Positions 7,753-16,033 are shown, numbered from the stretch's first letter. The stretch: DNA of 22,496 bases from JAHEDH01 sp965364515 (GCA_965364515.1 CBDTXZ010000032.1:1-22496); one strand, 5' to 3'. The notes: a model not told the origin generated them from the sequence alone. Numbers and translations: made by a program.

Positions 7753-8967
7753 GTGCCAGCCGTGGATAGACCGCAGCTCGCCCCTCGAGATCGGCGTGCG
7801 CTCGTCGCCACGGCCGGGCAGTTCTTCGTCAACGGTGCCATGATCGCCTCGTTCCTCGCCCGTGCCCCTCAGATCCGAGATCGCATCGGGGTCACGGTCG
7901 ACACGTTCGGTCTGCTGCTCACGCTCGGTGCCGTGTTCGGCCTGCTCGGCAGCTTCGTGGCAGGGAGGGTCGTGCACGCTGCGTCGACCCGTCGCGTGCT
8001 CCAGGCGGGAGCGGTCGTCATGGTCGCCACGCTGCCTGTGATCGGTGTTGCCCGCACTCCCGAAGTGCTGCTCGTCGGCCTGTTCGTCTATTCGTTCAAC
8101 GACACCCTGGTCGACATCTCGATGAACCTCCAGGGCTCTTGGATCAGCGCCCGACGACACACACCGGTCATGAACCGGCTTCACGGTCTGTGGAGCCTCG
8201 GGTTCTTCACAGGCGGTCTCGGTGCGGTTGCAGCCAACGTCGCCGGCCTCTCGACGTTTGCTCATCTAGCCATCGTTGCCGGCGTGATGTCGGTGGTCCT
8301 GGTGTTCGTGGCCCGCAACCTGCTCGTCAGTGACGAGGAGGGTCACGCCGACTCGGTCCCGCCTGCGGTTCAGTCGAACGCCTCGCGCTCATCCCGGCTG
8401 ACGCCGGTCGTGCTCCTGGTTCTGGCAGGCATGTTCGCCGTGGCCACCGAGGTCACCGGAGGCGACTGGTCGACCTTCCGGCTGACCGACGATTTCAACG
8501 GCTCCGCTGCGCTCGGGAGTCTGGCGTTCGTGGCGTACACCGTCGGGATGACATCGATGCGGTTCGGTGGCGACTGGCTCGTCGTGCGTCTCGGAAGGAT
8601 CGGCCTGCATCGACTCAGCGTCGCACTCGCCACCGGCGGTCTCCTGACCGCATCCCTCGTGCCGAACCAAACGGTCGCGATCGTGGGATTCCTGTTGCTT
8701 GGCATCGGCGTCGCGACCTTCATGCCGAAGCTCTACGACGACGCCGCTCGTCTCCCCGGACGGCGGGGTGCCGGGCTGGGCGCCATGACCGGTGGCATGC
8801 GGCTCGCGTACGTGGTGGCGCCGGTAGCGGTCGGTGGGCTCGCAGGCACGAGTCTGTCGGTCGGCGAATCGATCGCCATCTTCACGCTCCCAGCTGCGAT
8901 CGGCCTCGTGATCGTCACGGAATGGAACGAGCGCCTCCTGCGTCGCAGGGACCGGCCCGAAACGTGA
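7753..8967 (+). CDS. MFS transporter, YbjJ-like
   Basis: A 404-aa integral membrane protein with about 12 hydrophobic segments in two sets of six, split by a hydrophilic loop near residues 195-220, the standard major facilitator plan. The segment around MNLQGSWISARR and MNRLHGLWSLGFFTGG (about 122-160) resembles the YbjJ-type branch of the superfamily, for which transported compounds are poorly defined. GTG 7753 has AGGGA (7742-7746) six bases upstream. It begins 21 bases after the isomerase-like gene and is probably in the same operon as the dehydrogenase, so import of that pathway's substrate is a reasonable inference. Export of a metabolite or drug is not excluded. Confidence 0.85.
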   Translation: MPAVDRPQLAPRDRRALVATAGQFFVNGAMIASFLARAPQIRDRIGVTVDTFGLLLTLGAVFGLLGSFVAGRVVHAASTRRVLQAGAVVMVATLPVIGVARTPEVLLVGLFVYSFNDTLVDISMNLQGSWISARRHTPVMNRLHGLWSLGFFTGGLGAVAANVAGLSTFAHLAIVAGVMSVVLVFVARNLLVSDEEGHADSVPPAVQSNASRSSRLTPVVLLVLAGMFAVATEVTGGDWSTFRLTDDFNGSAALGSLAFVAYTVGMTSMRFGGDWLVVRLGRIGLHRLSVALATGGLLTASLVPNQTVAIVGFLLLGIGVATFMPKLYDDAARLPGRRGAGLGAMTGGMRLAYVVAPVAVGGLAGTSLSVGESIAIFTLPAAIGLVIVTEWNERLLRRRDRPET

Positions 8968-9085
8968 CCGGGGTGGAGGCGTCGGATCCGTACGGGTGGC
9001 CTCGGGCCTCACCCAAGCACCATGGAGGAGCTGGGTGATCTCGCGGCGGTCGTTGTGTCCTGACGGTCGATGCGGTCCCGGTGAC

Positions 9086-9388
9086 CTACCTCGAAGCCTC
9101 GTTCAGCAGAACTGCCTCCTGGATCAGCGCCGTCAGGGCCTCGGTATCGATGTCGCCGTCGGCATGGATGTCGATGGCACGTCTGGACTTGCCTGCCAGG
9201 CTGAAACTGAAGAGGGAGATGGATCGCCGAGGACGGCTCCCTCGGCGGACGTCAGCGCGACCTTGTCCTTGTACACCTCTCGCGTGCAGAGCATTCCGGC
9301 GTGTGCGACCGCGCCAGGACCCCGGCGGGCTGGACGGCTTTCGCCACTCGATCTCCTCGATCACGTCCGGGACAGCCTCTCTGATCAC
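9086..9388 (-). pseudogene. DUF1801-like small protein, disrupted by two homopolymer frame shifts
   Basis: The minus-strand frame begins IREAVPDVIEEIEWRKPS and ends SLAGKSRRAIDIHADGDI, both typical of DUF1801/YdhG-like proteins of about 110-130 aa. The middle is out of frame: a second minus frame carries AHAGMLCTREVYKDKVALTS and GAVLGDPS, which fill the missing part of the domain. Removing one C from CCCC at 9320-9323 and adding one base to the GGG at 9214-9216 gives a continuous protein. The true start is uncertain. GTG 9388 is used here, but LRD just upstream also matches the family and may belong to it. It follows the UvrA-like gene by 35 bases on the same strand. DUF1801 proteins have no firmly known biochemical role. 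Confidence 0.7.
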
Positions 9389-9423
9389 ATCTCTGAGACC
9401 GCCGCCCGCGCTCGGGGACGCAT

Positions 9424-11817
9424 CTAGGAAGTCTCTGCGACGTAGCCGGAGAGGTGTCGACCCGTGACGGTCGAGCCGTCGGCGACGAGTTGTGCAGGCG
9501 TGCCTTCGAACACCACCCGGCCCCCGTCGTGACCGGCTCCCGGACCGAGATCGATGATCCAGTCGGCGTGAGCCATCACCGCCTGGTTGTGTTCGATCAC
9601 GATCACCGACGTGCCCGAGTCCACGAGCCGGTCGAGCAGGCCGAGCAGGTGGTCGACGTCGGCGAGATGGAGTCCGCTGGTCGGTTCGTCGAGGACGTAG
9701 ATGTCGCCCTTCTCACCCATCTGGATGGCGAGCTTGAGTCGTTGGCGCTCACCACCCGAGAGCGTGGTCAACGGTTGGCCGAGCGTGAGGTAGCCCAGCC
9801 CGACGTCCGACATTCGTTGGAGGATCTTCTGTGCCGCCGGGATGGTCGTCTTCCCTCGACCGAAGAGCTCCATCGCATCGGTGACCGGCATCGCCATCAC
9901 CTCTGCGATGTTGAGTCCGCCGAACGTGTATTCCAGCACCGATGGTGCGAACCCCCGGCCCTCGCAGTCTTCGCAGGGCGTGGAGACCGTGTCCATGAAC
10001 CCGAGTTCGACGTCGATGACTCCGGCGCCATTGCACGCCGCGCAGGCACCCTCGGAGTTGGCGCTGAACAGTGAAGGCTTCACGTCGTTGACCTTTGCGA
10101 ACGCCGTTCGGATCGAGTCCAGCATCCCCGTGTAGGTCGCGGGGTTGCTCCGGCGCGAACCGCGGATCGGCGCTTGATCGACTGCCACCACCCCTTGGCG
10201 GGGCGAGACCGAGCCGTGAATGAGCGAGCTCTTGCCCGACCCTGCGACACCGGTCACCACGACGAGAACCCCCAGAGGGATGTCCACGTCGACGTCTCGG
10301 AGGTTGTGGGTGTCCGCAGCCCGAACTTCGAGGACCGATGACGGTGCCCGCACCGCAGGCTTGACAGACGCCCGGTGGTCCATGTGTCTGCCCGTCAGCG
10401 TGTCGCTGGCCCGGAGCCCGGCGACGGTGCCGGCGAAGACGACCTCGCCGCCGTGGCTGCCTGCGGCCGGCCCGAGGTCCACGACGTGGTCGGCGATGTC
10501 GATCACCTCGGGGTCGTGTTCCACGACCAGCACGGTGTTTCCCTTGTCTCTGAGCCGTACGAGAAGCTCGTTCATCCGCTGGACGTCGTGAGGGTGGAGT
10601 CCCACCGTCGGCTCGTCGAACACATACGTGATGTCGGTGAGCGCAGACCCGAGGTGGCGGATCATCTTCGTGCGCTGCGCCTCGCCACCCGAGAGCGTTC
10701 CCGATGCCCTGTCCAGGGACAGGTAGCCGAGCCCGATGTCGGTGAACGAATCGAGGGTGTGTTGAAGTGCCGCGAGGAGTGGCGCCACCGAAGACCGGTC
10801 GAGTCCGCGGACCCACTCGGCCAGGTCGCTGATCTGCATCGCACAGGCGTCGGCGATGTTCACGCCGTCGATCATCGACGTCCGCGCCGCTTGACTGAGC
10901 CGGGTTCCGTCACATTCCGGACAGTCGACGAAGGTCGCCGCCCGGTCGACGAAGGTGCGGACGTGTGGTTGCAGCGAATCGGGATCCTTCGAGAAGAACG
11001 ACTTCTTGACGCGAGCGATCAGGCCTTCGTACGTCCTGTTGATCCCGGAGAACTCGATCTTGGTCGGCTCTTTGTAGAGGAAGTCGTGTCGCTCGGTCTC
11101 GGTGTAGTCACGAATGGGCTTGTCGGGGTCGAGGAATCCCGACTCCATGAACTCCCGAACGGACCAGCCGCCCGGTTTGTACCCGGGAATGGTGATGGCT
11201 CCCTCGGCGAGTGATTTCGAGTCGTCGAACAGCGCAGTCAGGTCGATGTCGGAGACGGTGCCCCGACCCTCGCACCGGGGGCACATCCCGCCGGCCCGGC
11301 TGAACACGACCTTTTCGGCCTTCGCCTTTCCCGGTCCCTTCTCGACGGTGATCGAACCGCTCGCCCGCACAGACGGCACGTTGAACGAGAAGGCATTGGG
11401 CGGACCGATGTGCGGCCTGCCGAGCCGGCTGAACAGGATCCGCAGCATTGCGTTGGCGTCGGTGGCCGTTCCGACGGTCGAGCGGACATCGCCGCCCATC
11501 CGTTCCTGATCGACGATGATCGCGGTCGTCAGCCCCTCGAGAACGTCCACGTCGGGTCGCGCCAGGCTGGGCATGAAGCCCTGGACGAACGCGCTGTACG
11601 TCTCGTTGATCATCCGCTGCGACTCAGCGGCGATGGTGTCGAACACGAGGGAGCTCTTCCCGGATCCGGAGACGCCTGTGAACACGGTCAGGCGACGCTT
11701 CGGGATCTCGACGCTCACGTCTTTGAGGTTGTTCTGTCTGGCTCCGATCACCCGGATCAGGTCGTGGCTGTCGGCGACGTGCATTTCGCTCACGCTAACG
11801 ACCAGGGTCGTCTTCAT
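9424..11817 (-). CDS. UvrA-like ABC ATPase (short form lacking the usual UvrB-binding insert)
   Basis: A 797-aa protein with two ABC ATPase modules as in excinuclease subunit A. Module 1: Walker A GVSGSGKS (48-55), LSGGE (375-379), Walker B with Asp401-Glu402. Module 2: Walker A GVAGSGKS (523-530), LSGGE (686-690), Walker B YVLDEP (707-712). Zinc-type cysteine pairs are C179/C182, C299/C302, C592/C595 and C615/C618. Canonical UvrA is about 940 aa. Only about 130 residues separate the first Walker A from the first cysteine pair, where the UvrB-binding domain normally adds roughly 100. This matches class II UvrA proteins, some of which (DrrC type) act in resistance to DNA-binding drugs. ATG 11817 is preferred; ATG 11784 is possible. 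The frame is open to 12057, but that part overlaps the divergent gene and is not coding-like. No uvrB or uvrC is nearby. Confidence 0.9.
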   Translation of the reverse strand: MKTTLVVSVSEMHVADSHDLIRVIGARQNNLKDVSVEIPKRRLTVFTGVSGSGKSSLVFDTIAAESQRMINETYSAFVQGFMPSLARPDVDVLEGLTTAIIVDQERMGGDVRSTVGTATDANAMLRILFSRLGRPHIGPPNAFSFNVPSVRASGSITVEKGPGKAKAEKVVFSRAGGMCPRCEGRGTVSDIDLTALFDDSKSLAEGAITIPGYKPGGWSVREFMESGFLDPDKPIRDYTETERHDFLYKEPTKIEFSGINRTYEGLIARVKKSFFSKDPDSLQPHVRTFVDRAATFVDCPECDGTRLSQAARTSMIDGVNIADACAMQISDLAEWVRGLDRSSVAPLLAALQHTLDSFTDIGLGYLSLDRASGTLSGGEAQRTKMIRHLGSALTDITYVFDEPTVGLHPHDVQRMNELLVRLRDKGNTVLVVEHDPEVIDIADHVVDLGPAAGSHGGEVVFAGTVAGLRASDTLTGRHMDHRASVKPAVRAPSSVLEVRAADTHNLRDVDVDIPLGVLVVVTGVAGSGKSSLIHGSVSPRQGVVAVDQAPIRGSRRSNPATYTGMLDSIRTAFAKVNDVKPSLFSANSEGACAACNGAGVIDVELGFMDTVSTPCEDCEGRGFAPSVLEYTFGGLNIAEVMAMPVTDAMELFGRGKTTIPAAQKILQRMSDVGLGYLTLGQPLTTLSGGERQRLKLAIQMGEKGDIYVLDEPTSGLHLADVDHLLGLLDRLVDSGTSVIVIEHNQAVMAHADWIIDLGPGAGHDGGRVVFEGTPAQLVADGSTVTGRHLSGYVAETS

Positions 11818-11986
11818 GGGAGCTCGAGCGGCTCCGATTCGCGCCGTGGAAACCACCTCTCTCGCGCCGGCGGGTCGGCCCGGTTTCCCCGGGTCGAGAC
11901 GTCCGGGTCCGCATTCGGGGCCGGATTCGATTGCCGGGGCTGCGGCGAAGTGCCAGGATTGAGTTGCCTCCTCAGAAAGGATTTCT

Positions 11987-12247
11987 GTGCCTGATCTCGA
12001 TGAGCAATTTGCGACGGCTGCGGAGCAAGTCAAACAGCTGTCTGAACGCCCCGACAATGCTGCACTTCTGAAGCTCTATGCGCTCTACAAGCAGGGCACG
12101 GAAGGAGATGTCACTGGAAACCGTCCCGGAAGGATGGCCTTTGCGGATCGCGCCAAGTACGACGCATGGTCCGAGCTGGAAGGCATGTCTTCGGAGGACG
12201 CCAAGCGGGAGTACGTGGAGTTCGCCGAGGAGCTCGGCGCGGGCTGA
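11987..12247 (+). CDS. Acyl-CoA-binding protein (ACBP)
   Basis: An 86-aa soluble four-helix protein predicted to bind and buffer medium- and long-chain acyl-CoA esters in the cytoplasm. The sequence follows the family along its whole length: the LKLYALYKQGT signature, the NRPG turn, the AKYDAW helix, and a C-terminal EDAKREYVEF helix. Bovine ACBP ligand residues Tyr28, Tyr31, Lys32, Lys54 and Tyr73 correspond, at a constant offset of three, to Tyr31, Tyr34, Lys35, Lys57 and Tyr76. All five are present, so ligand binding should be intact. GTG 11987 has AAAGGA (11976-11981) five bases upstream. It stands alone, divergent from the UvrA-like gene and convergent with the YihY gene. ACBP is nearly universal in eukaryotes and patchy in bacteria. 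Confidence 0.93.
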   Translation: MPDLDEQFATAAEQVKQLSERPDNAALLKLYALYKQGTEGDVTGNRPGRMAFADRAKYDAWSELEGMSSEDAKREYVEFAEELGAG

Positions 12248-12274
12248 GTCGGCGGACCGAGGTGGCGATCGCGA

Positions 12275-13225
12275 TCAGGTCCGTGGCTGGGGTGCGTCAT
12301 AGGGCCCTTCCTCCGAGGGCCAGAGCCGTTCGATCTCGGCGTTGAGCTCGGCTCCGAGCAGGACGGCGATGGCGCTCAGATACACCCACAGCAACAGGAC
12401 GATCGGAGCTGCCAGCCCACGGAACGTGTCGTCGGCGGTGAATCCTGCCAACTCTGCGGTGTACATGCGCAGTGCCCAACTGGCACCGATCCACACCACC
12501 AGGGCCAGGATGGCTCCTGGCAGATCCCTTCTCCACGGTGTGTACCACCCGGGGGCGACGTGATACAACCAGGTGAGCGCAACCACTCCGACGACCACCA
12601 CGCCACTCCAATAGAACGTCGACCAGAATCGGAGCAGGCCGTCCCCGAAGCCGGTCGCGGCGATGACCGACTCCAGCAGACCCGGTCCGAGTACGAGCAG
12701 CGGCAATACGACGACTGCCACGGCGACGCCCGAAACGGTGATGCCGACCGCGAGCAGGCGGCGTTTCCAGCCCGGTCTCGTGTCTTCCAGGTCGTAGGCC
12801 GCCGTGACGGTCCGAAGCAGCACATTGGTCGCCCGCGAAGCCGACCAGAGAGTGAGGACCAGCCCGATGGAGAGGATGTCGCTCCGACCCTCCCGCAAGA
12901 TGCTCTCAACCGGGGTCCGGAGCACCTCATCGACGGTCGACTGTGACAGGATCGTGCTGAGAAAGTCGAGGATCTCCGTCAGGAGCTCCTCCAGTTGGGC
13001 TGCGGGCAGATCCCCGACCAGGAAACCCACCGAGCCGAGAACCGCGAGGAGCAACGGGGGGAGCGAGAGCACCACGAAGAAGGCCATCTCGGCTGCGAGC
13101 CCGGGGACGTGATCGTCGAACGTGTCGACGACGGTTCTGACGACGAGTCGCTGGACCCCGGCCACCCTGCCGGTGGCGTGGCTGTCCGGCATGGCCAGTC
13201 GTTCGAAGCGGTCTATCAGGCTCAT
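12275..13225 (-). CDS. YihY/BrkB family inner membrane protein
   Basis: A 316-aa integral membrane protein matching the YihY/virulence-factor-BrkB family in length and layout: a cytoplasmic N-terminus, a first segment containing GLAAEMAFFVVLSLPP (about 42-57), and roughly six membrane helices, including the LTLWSASRATNVLLRTVTAAY region (about 124-145, partly quoted) and a late LGAELNAEIERLWP (about 291-304). These motifs are typical of the family, once called ribonuclease BN by mistake. Its function is not established; transport or envelope roles have been proposed. ATG 13225 lacks a clear Shine-Dalgarno sequence. The C-terminal tail is short and acidic. It diverges from the F420-type oxidoreductase gene across 107 bases. 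Confidence 0.88.
   Translation of the reverse strand: MSLIDRFERLAMPDSHATGRVAGVQRLVVRTVVDTFDDHVPGLAAEMAFFVVLSLPPLLLAVLGSVGFLVGDLPAAQLEELLTEILDFLSTILSQSTVDEVLRTPVESILREGRSDILSIGLVLTLWSASRATNVLLRTVTAAYDLEDTRPGWKRRLLAVGITVSGVAVAVVVLPLLVLGPGLLESVIAATGFGDGLLRFWSTFYWSGVVVVGVVALTWLYHVAPGWYTPWRRDLPGAILALVVWIGASWALRMYTAELAGFTADDTFRGLAAPIVLLLWVYLSAIAVLLGAELNAEIERLWPSEEGPYDAPQPRT
12303..12321 (+). terminator. Possible hairpin terminator after the ACBP gene
   Basis: A 6-bp stem (GGCCCT 12303-12308, AGGGCC 12316-12321, 7-base loop) lies 55 bases after the ACBP stop. It sits inside the 3' end of the convergent YihY gene and has no T tract, so it is a weak candidate. Confidence 0.2.
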
Positions 13226-13332
13226 TCGCGCACGGGGCGGGGCACGATCGGCAGGGTAGGGCTGGTCAGCAGCAAGCTCCGACGGGCCGGACCAGACCCG
13301 CCGCTACCGTCGGCACGGTCTAGGGAGCTGAC

Positions 13333-13704
13333 ATGCCGATGCCGTCATTCGTTCGAAAGCTGAATCGACGCTTCGTCAACCCCGGGGCGCTCCGAGGTGG
13401 GAAGTGGCCGGTGCTCATTCATCGAGGGCGGAGCAGCGGGAAGAACTACGAGACGCCGATCGGACTCGAACGGACCACAACCGGCTACGCGATCTTCCTG
13501 GTCTACGGCTTGGATCAGACCGACTGGGCGAAGAACGTCATGCATGCCGGCTCGGCATCGATCCGCATCGACGGCGACACCGTCGGGGTCGCAAATCCGA
13601 GAGTGGTCCCACTGGAGGAGGCTCGAGCCGCACTGGTGCCAGCCACCAAGTTCCCGCCCGGATTCGCAAGGATCCGCGAGGTGCTGCTTCTCGACCCGAC
13701 GTGA
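13333..13704 (+). CDS. F420-dependent nitroreductase-like oxidoreductase (DUF385/Ddn family)
   Basis: A 123-aa split-beta-barrel flavin/deazaflavin reductase-like protein. Family marks are RSSGKNYETPIGLE (33-46) and YGLDQTDWAKNVMHAG (58-73), which match the RxSGRxYxTP and YGxxxDWxxN pattern of actinobacterial DUF385 proteins. Characterised relatives such as mycobacterial Ddn use reduced coenzyme F420 to reduce quinones or nitro compounds; cofactor use here is inferred from family. ATG 13333 has AGGGAG (13322-13327) five bases upstream. A single-gene unit, divergent from the YihY gene and convergent with the patatin gene 23 bases away. Its presence supports an F420-making actinobacterium. Confidence 0.85.
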   Translation: MPMPSFVRKLNRRFVNPGALRGGKWPVLIHRGRSSGKNYETPIGLERTTTGYAIFLVYGLDQTDWAKNVMHAGSASIRIDGDTVGVANPRVVPLEEARAALVPATKFPPGFARIREVLLLDPT

Positions 13705-13727
13705 TTCGGTCTTGGCCCGCAGGGGCT

Positions 13728-14669
13728 TCAGCTCGCAGGCCGCTCCAGCGCTTGACGGGTGCGCTCCCGTCCGATCGCGATCAGCTCCCCAGCCCGGTGG
13801 AATTCCAGCATGCCGCTCGTGCTGCGCGGGATGGTGATCAGCACATCCGGGGGATACCCGGCGAGCCGATATCGGGCCATCACACTGCGCATCGTGTCCA
13901 GCGACAGGTCCAAGACGTCTCGGGTTCGGAGGCCTGCCGGTGGACGCTCGAGCGATTGGTCCTGGCTCCCCTCTTCGTCGGCCGAATCCTCCGGGGTCTC
14001 GCCACGGATGTTGTCGAGCCAGCTGCGCAGGCTTCGTGCGAGCTCGGACTCGGATTTGGTGGTATCGCTCGCCTCGATCCGGGCCGGCTCTGTCGAAGTC
14101 GGCCAGCCACCGGGAGTCATCAGATCCTCCGACAGGGACACCGCAATCGTGACGTCGGCTGCCATCGAGGCGGTGGCCACGACCGGAACCGGGTTCATCA
14201 ATCCTCCGTCTGCAAGCAACCGGCCGCCGACCACCACCGGCCACATCACTCCGGGTATGGCGATGGACGCTCGAATAGAGGTGTCGAGCCTGCCCCGCTG
14301 GAACCAGACCTCCTTTCGCTCGGTGAGATCGGTGGCGACGGCTGTGAAGGGGACGGGGAGGTCCTCGATGAGGGTGTTGCCCACCAGTTCGGTCACCTTT
14401 GCGATCACCTTCTCGGCTCGCACCATGCCCGGACCCGAGATCGTGGGGTCGAGGAGGCGGAGCACGTCGCGCTGGGTCAGCGAGCGCGCCCACTCGGTGT
14501 ACGCCGGGAGTCCACCGGCGGCGTGAAGCCCTCCGACGAGGGCGCCCATCGACGTGCCTGCGATGCCGACGATTTCGAAGCCCTGCTCGGTGAGCTCCTC
14601 GATGACGCCGATGTGGGCATAGCCCCGGGCGCCGCCACCTCCGAGCGCAAGGGCGACACGGGTCTTCAT
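13728..14669 (-). CDS. Patatin-like phospholipase (RssA-like)
   Basis: A 313-aa predicted serine lipid acyl hydrolase. It has the oxyanion loop GGGGARG (10-16), the nucleophile elbow GTSMG with Ser40, and the DGG motif with catalytic Asp154 in LLADGGLMNPVP, so the Ser-Asp dyad is complete. There is no signal peptide, which fits the cytoplasmic bacterial RssA/YchK type. Residues about 185-245 form an acidic, Ser/Thr-rich linker outside the patatin fold, followed by a helical C-terminal region. ATG 14669 has only weak Shine-Dalgarno complementarity. It diverges from the flavin monooxygenase gene across about 200 bases. Substrate is unknown; membrane-lipid turnover is the usual assumption. Confidence 0.9.
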   Translation of the reverse strand: MKTRVALALGGGGARGYAHIGVIEELTEQGFEIVGIAGTSMGALVGGLHAAGGLPAYTEWARSLTQRDVLRLLDPTISGPGMVRAEKVIAKVTELVGNTLIEDLPVPFTAVATDLTERKEVWFQRGRLDTSIRASIAIPGVMWPVVVGGRLLADGGLMNPVPVVATASMAADVTIAVSLSEDLMTPGGWPTSTEPARIEASDTTKSESELARSLRSWLDNIRGETPEDSADEEGSQDQSLERPPAGLRTRDVLDLSLDTMRSVMARYRLAGYPPDVLITIPRSTSGMLEFHRAGELIAIGRERTRQALERPAS

Positions 14670-14870
14670 GGCGACTTCGATTCCGGTTCCATCGGGTCGG
14701 CGGTCGGTGCTCGCATGTGCCCGCCGGGAAGAGCGGTGCTCGTTGGCCGTTTCGGCGGCGATGCTCGTCTCTGGTCCATGTTCCGAACCCTAGGGTCGAG
14801 CGGTCGCGGATCGTGCGCTGCCCGGCTCGTCCGACGGTGTCACCAACGCCTCGGTACCGTCTTGGGTCCA

Positions 14871-15986
14871 ATGTCGAAGACGCTCATCATCGGGGCCGGG
14901 CCTGCAGGCCTCGCCGTCGCCGGTCGACTGCGTATGGCGGACTCGCCGTTCGAGGTCTTCGAGGCCAGTCACCGGGTCGCCAATGCCTGGCACGACCACT
15001 ACGACCGGCTGCACCTGCATACCGTCAAACAGCTCTCCCATCTTCCGGGAGCTCCCTTTCCCGACCACTTCCCGACCTACGTTCCGAGAGCGGACCTGGT
15101 CTCCTACTACGAGGCATATGCCGAGAGGTTCGACATCTGGCCCCGGTTCGGAACCGAAGTCACCCGCGTGGAAGCGGCCGGATCGGGGTGGGCGACCGTC
15201 ACGGCCGACGGCCGTCGGTTCGACGCCCGCAACGTGGTCATCGCAACGGGTGTGAATCGGATTCCGAACAGGCCGGACTTCGACGGCGAGGAGACCTACA
15301 CCGGTGACATCATCCACTCGAGGGAGTACCGGAATCCTCACCCCTTCATCGGCCGCCGGATCCTCGTGGTGGGCATGGGGAACACGGGAGCGGAGATCGC
15401 TCTCGATCTCAGCGAGCACCGGGTCGAAGTGGCGATCTCGGTGCGATCGCCTGTCAACATCGTGCCCCGTGACGTGCTCGGGAGGCCGACCCAGTTCACC
15501 GCTCGGACCCTTTCGAAACTCCCCGATGCCGTTGCTGACCGCATCGGGCTTGTGGTGCGCCGGCTCACCGTCGGTGATCTCACCGCATTCGGCATCGAGG
15601 CACCGGAGTTGTCGCCGGCCGCCCAGCTCCGTGAACGTGGGAGGACTCCGGTCATCGACGTGGGCACGGTGGCCGCCATCAGATCGAGGCAGATCACCGT
15701 TCGGCCGGGCATCTCCCGGTTCGATTCCGGCTCCGTGCGCTTCACCGATGGCACGTGCGGGGAATACGACGCCATCGTCCTGGCCACCGGGTACCGGCCG
15801 GCTCTCGAACCCGTCCTCGACGAGCCAGGCGAGTTGCTCGATGAGAGCGGGATCCCGCGCCACGTCGTGTGCTCGGGAAGGCACGCAGGTCTGTTCTTCG
15901 TGGGCTTCGACAACCATCGTCCAGGCGGAATTCTCGGCACGGTCCTCGACGAATCCGAACAAGTCGTCTCGACGATCGCCGGCTGA
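14871..15986 (+). CDS. Flavin-containing monooxygenase, YUCCA-like NAD(P)/FAD oxidoreductase
   Basis: A 371-aa class B flavoprotein monooxygenase. FAD site GAGPAGLAVA (8-17) at the N-terminus; the FMO-identifying stretch YTGDIIHSREYRNP (FxGxxxHxxxY type) in the middle; the NADPH site GMGNTGAEIA just after; and the ATGYRP motif near the C-terminus. The run after the NADPH site (VRSPVNIVPRDVLGRPTQ) resembles plant YUCCA monooxygenases, which make indole-3-acetic acid from indole-3-pyruvate. That likeness alone does not show auxin synthesis, since many soil bacteria carry such enzymes with unknown substrates. ATG 14871 is the first start giving a sensible Rossmann N-terminus. The frame is open far upstream but runs antisense to the patatin gene there. 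The Shine-Dalgarno sequence is poor. Confidence 0.88.
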   Translation: MSKTLIIGAGPAGLAVAGRLRMADSPFEVFEASHRVANAWHDHYDRLHLHTVKQLSHLPGAPFPDHFPTYVPRADLVSYYEAYAERFDIWPRFGTEVTRVEAAGSGWATVTADGRRFDARNVVIATGVNRIPNRPDFDGEETYTGDIIHSREYRNPHPFIGRRILVVGMGNTGAEIALDLSEHRVEVAISVRSPVNIVPRDVLGRPTQFTARTLSKLPDAVADRIGLVVRRLTVGDLTAFGIEAPELSPAAQLRERGRTPVIDVGTVAAIRSRQITVRPGISRFDSGSVRFTDGTCGEYDAIVLATGYRPALEPVLDEPGELLDESGIPRHVVCSGRHAGLFFVGFDNHRPGGILGTVLDESEQVVSTIAG

Positions 15987-15998
15987 TCTCGCTTCCTG

Positions 15999-16033
15999 TG
16001 GGTCCACGACCCAAGACCCCGGCGGATTCCGCC
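15999..16033 (+). terminator. Pair of small hairpins after the monooxygenase gene
   Basis: Two adjacent perfect stems lie 13 bases past the stop: TGGGTC-CAC-GACCCA (15999-16013), then GGCGG-ATT-CCGCC (16021-16033). Neither has a T tract. They could end the monooxygenase transcript before the modABC unit. Confidence 0.3.

Noticed and set aside
6682..8265. 527-codon minus-strand open frame across three plus-strand genes
   Set aside because: Composition is Arg/Ser/His-rich shadow sequence; the plus strand carries dehydrogenase, isomerase and transporter motifs.
11818..12057. Upstream extension of the UvrA-like frame
   Set aside because: Overlaps the divergent ACBP gene and its ribosome-binding site, and does not match UvrA N-termini.
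13404..14870. Upstream extension of the monooxygenase frame to 860 codons
   Set aside because: The extension runs antisense to the patatin gene and overlaps the F420-type gene in another frame; the FAD motif sits right after ATG 14871.
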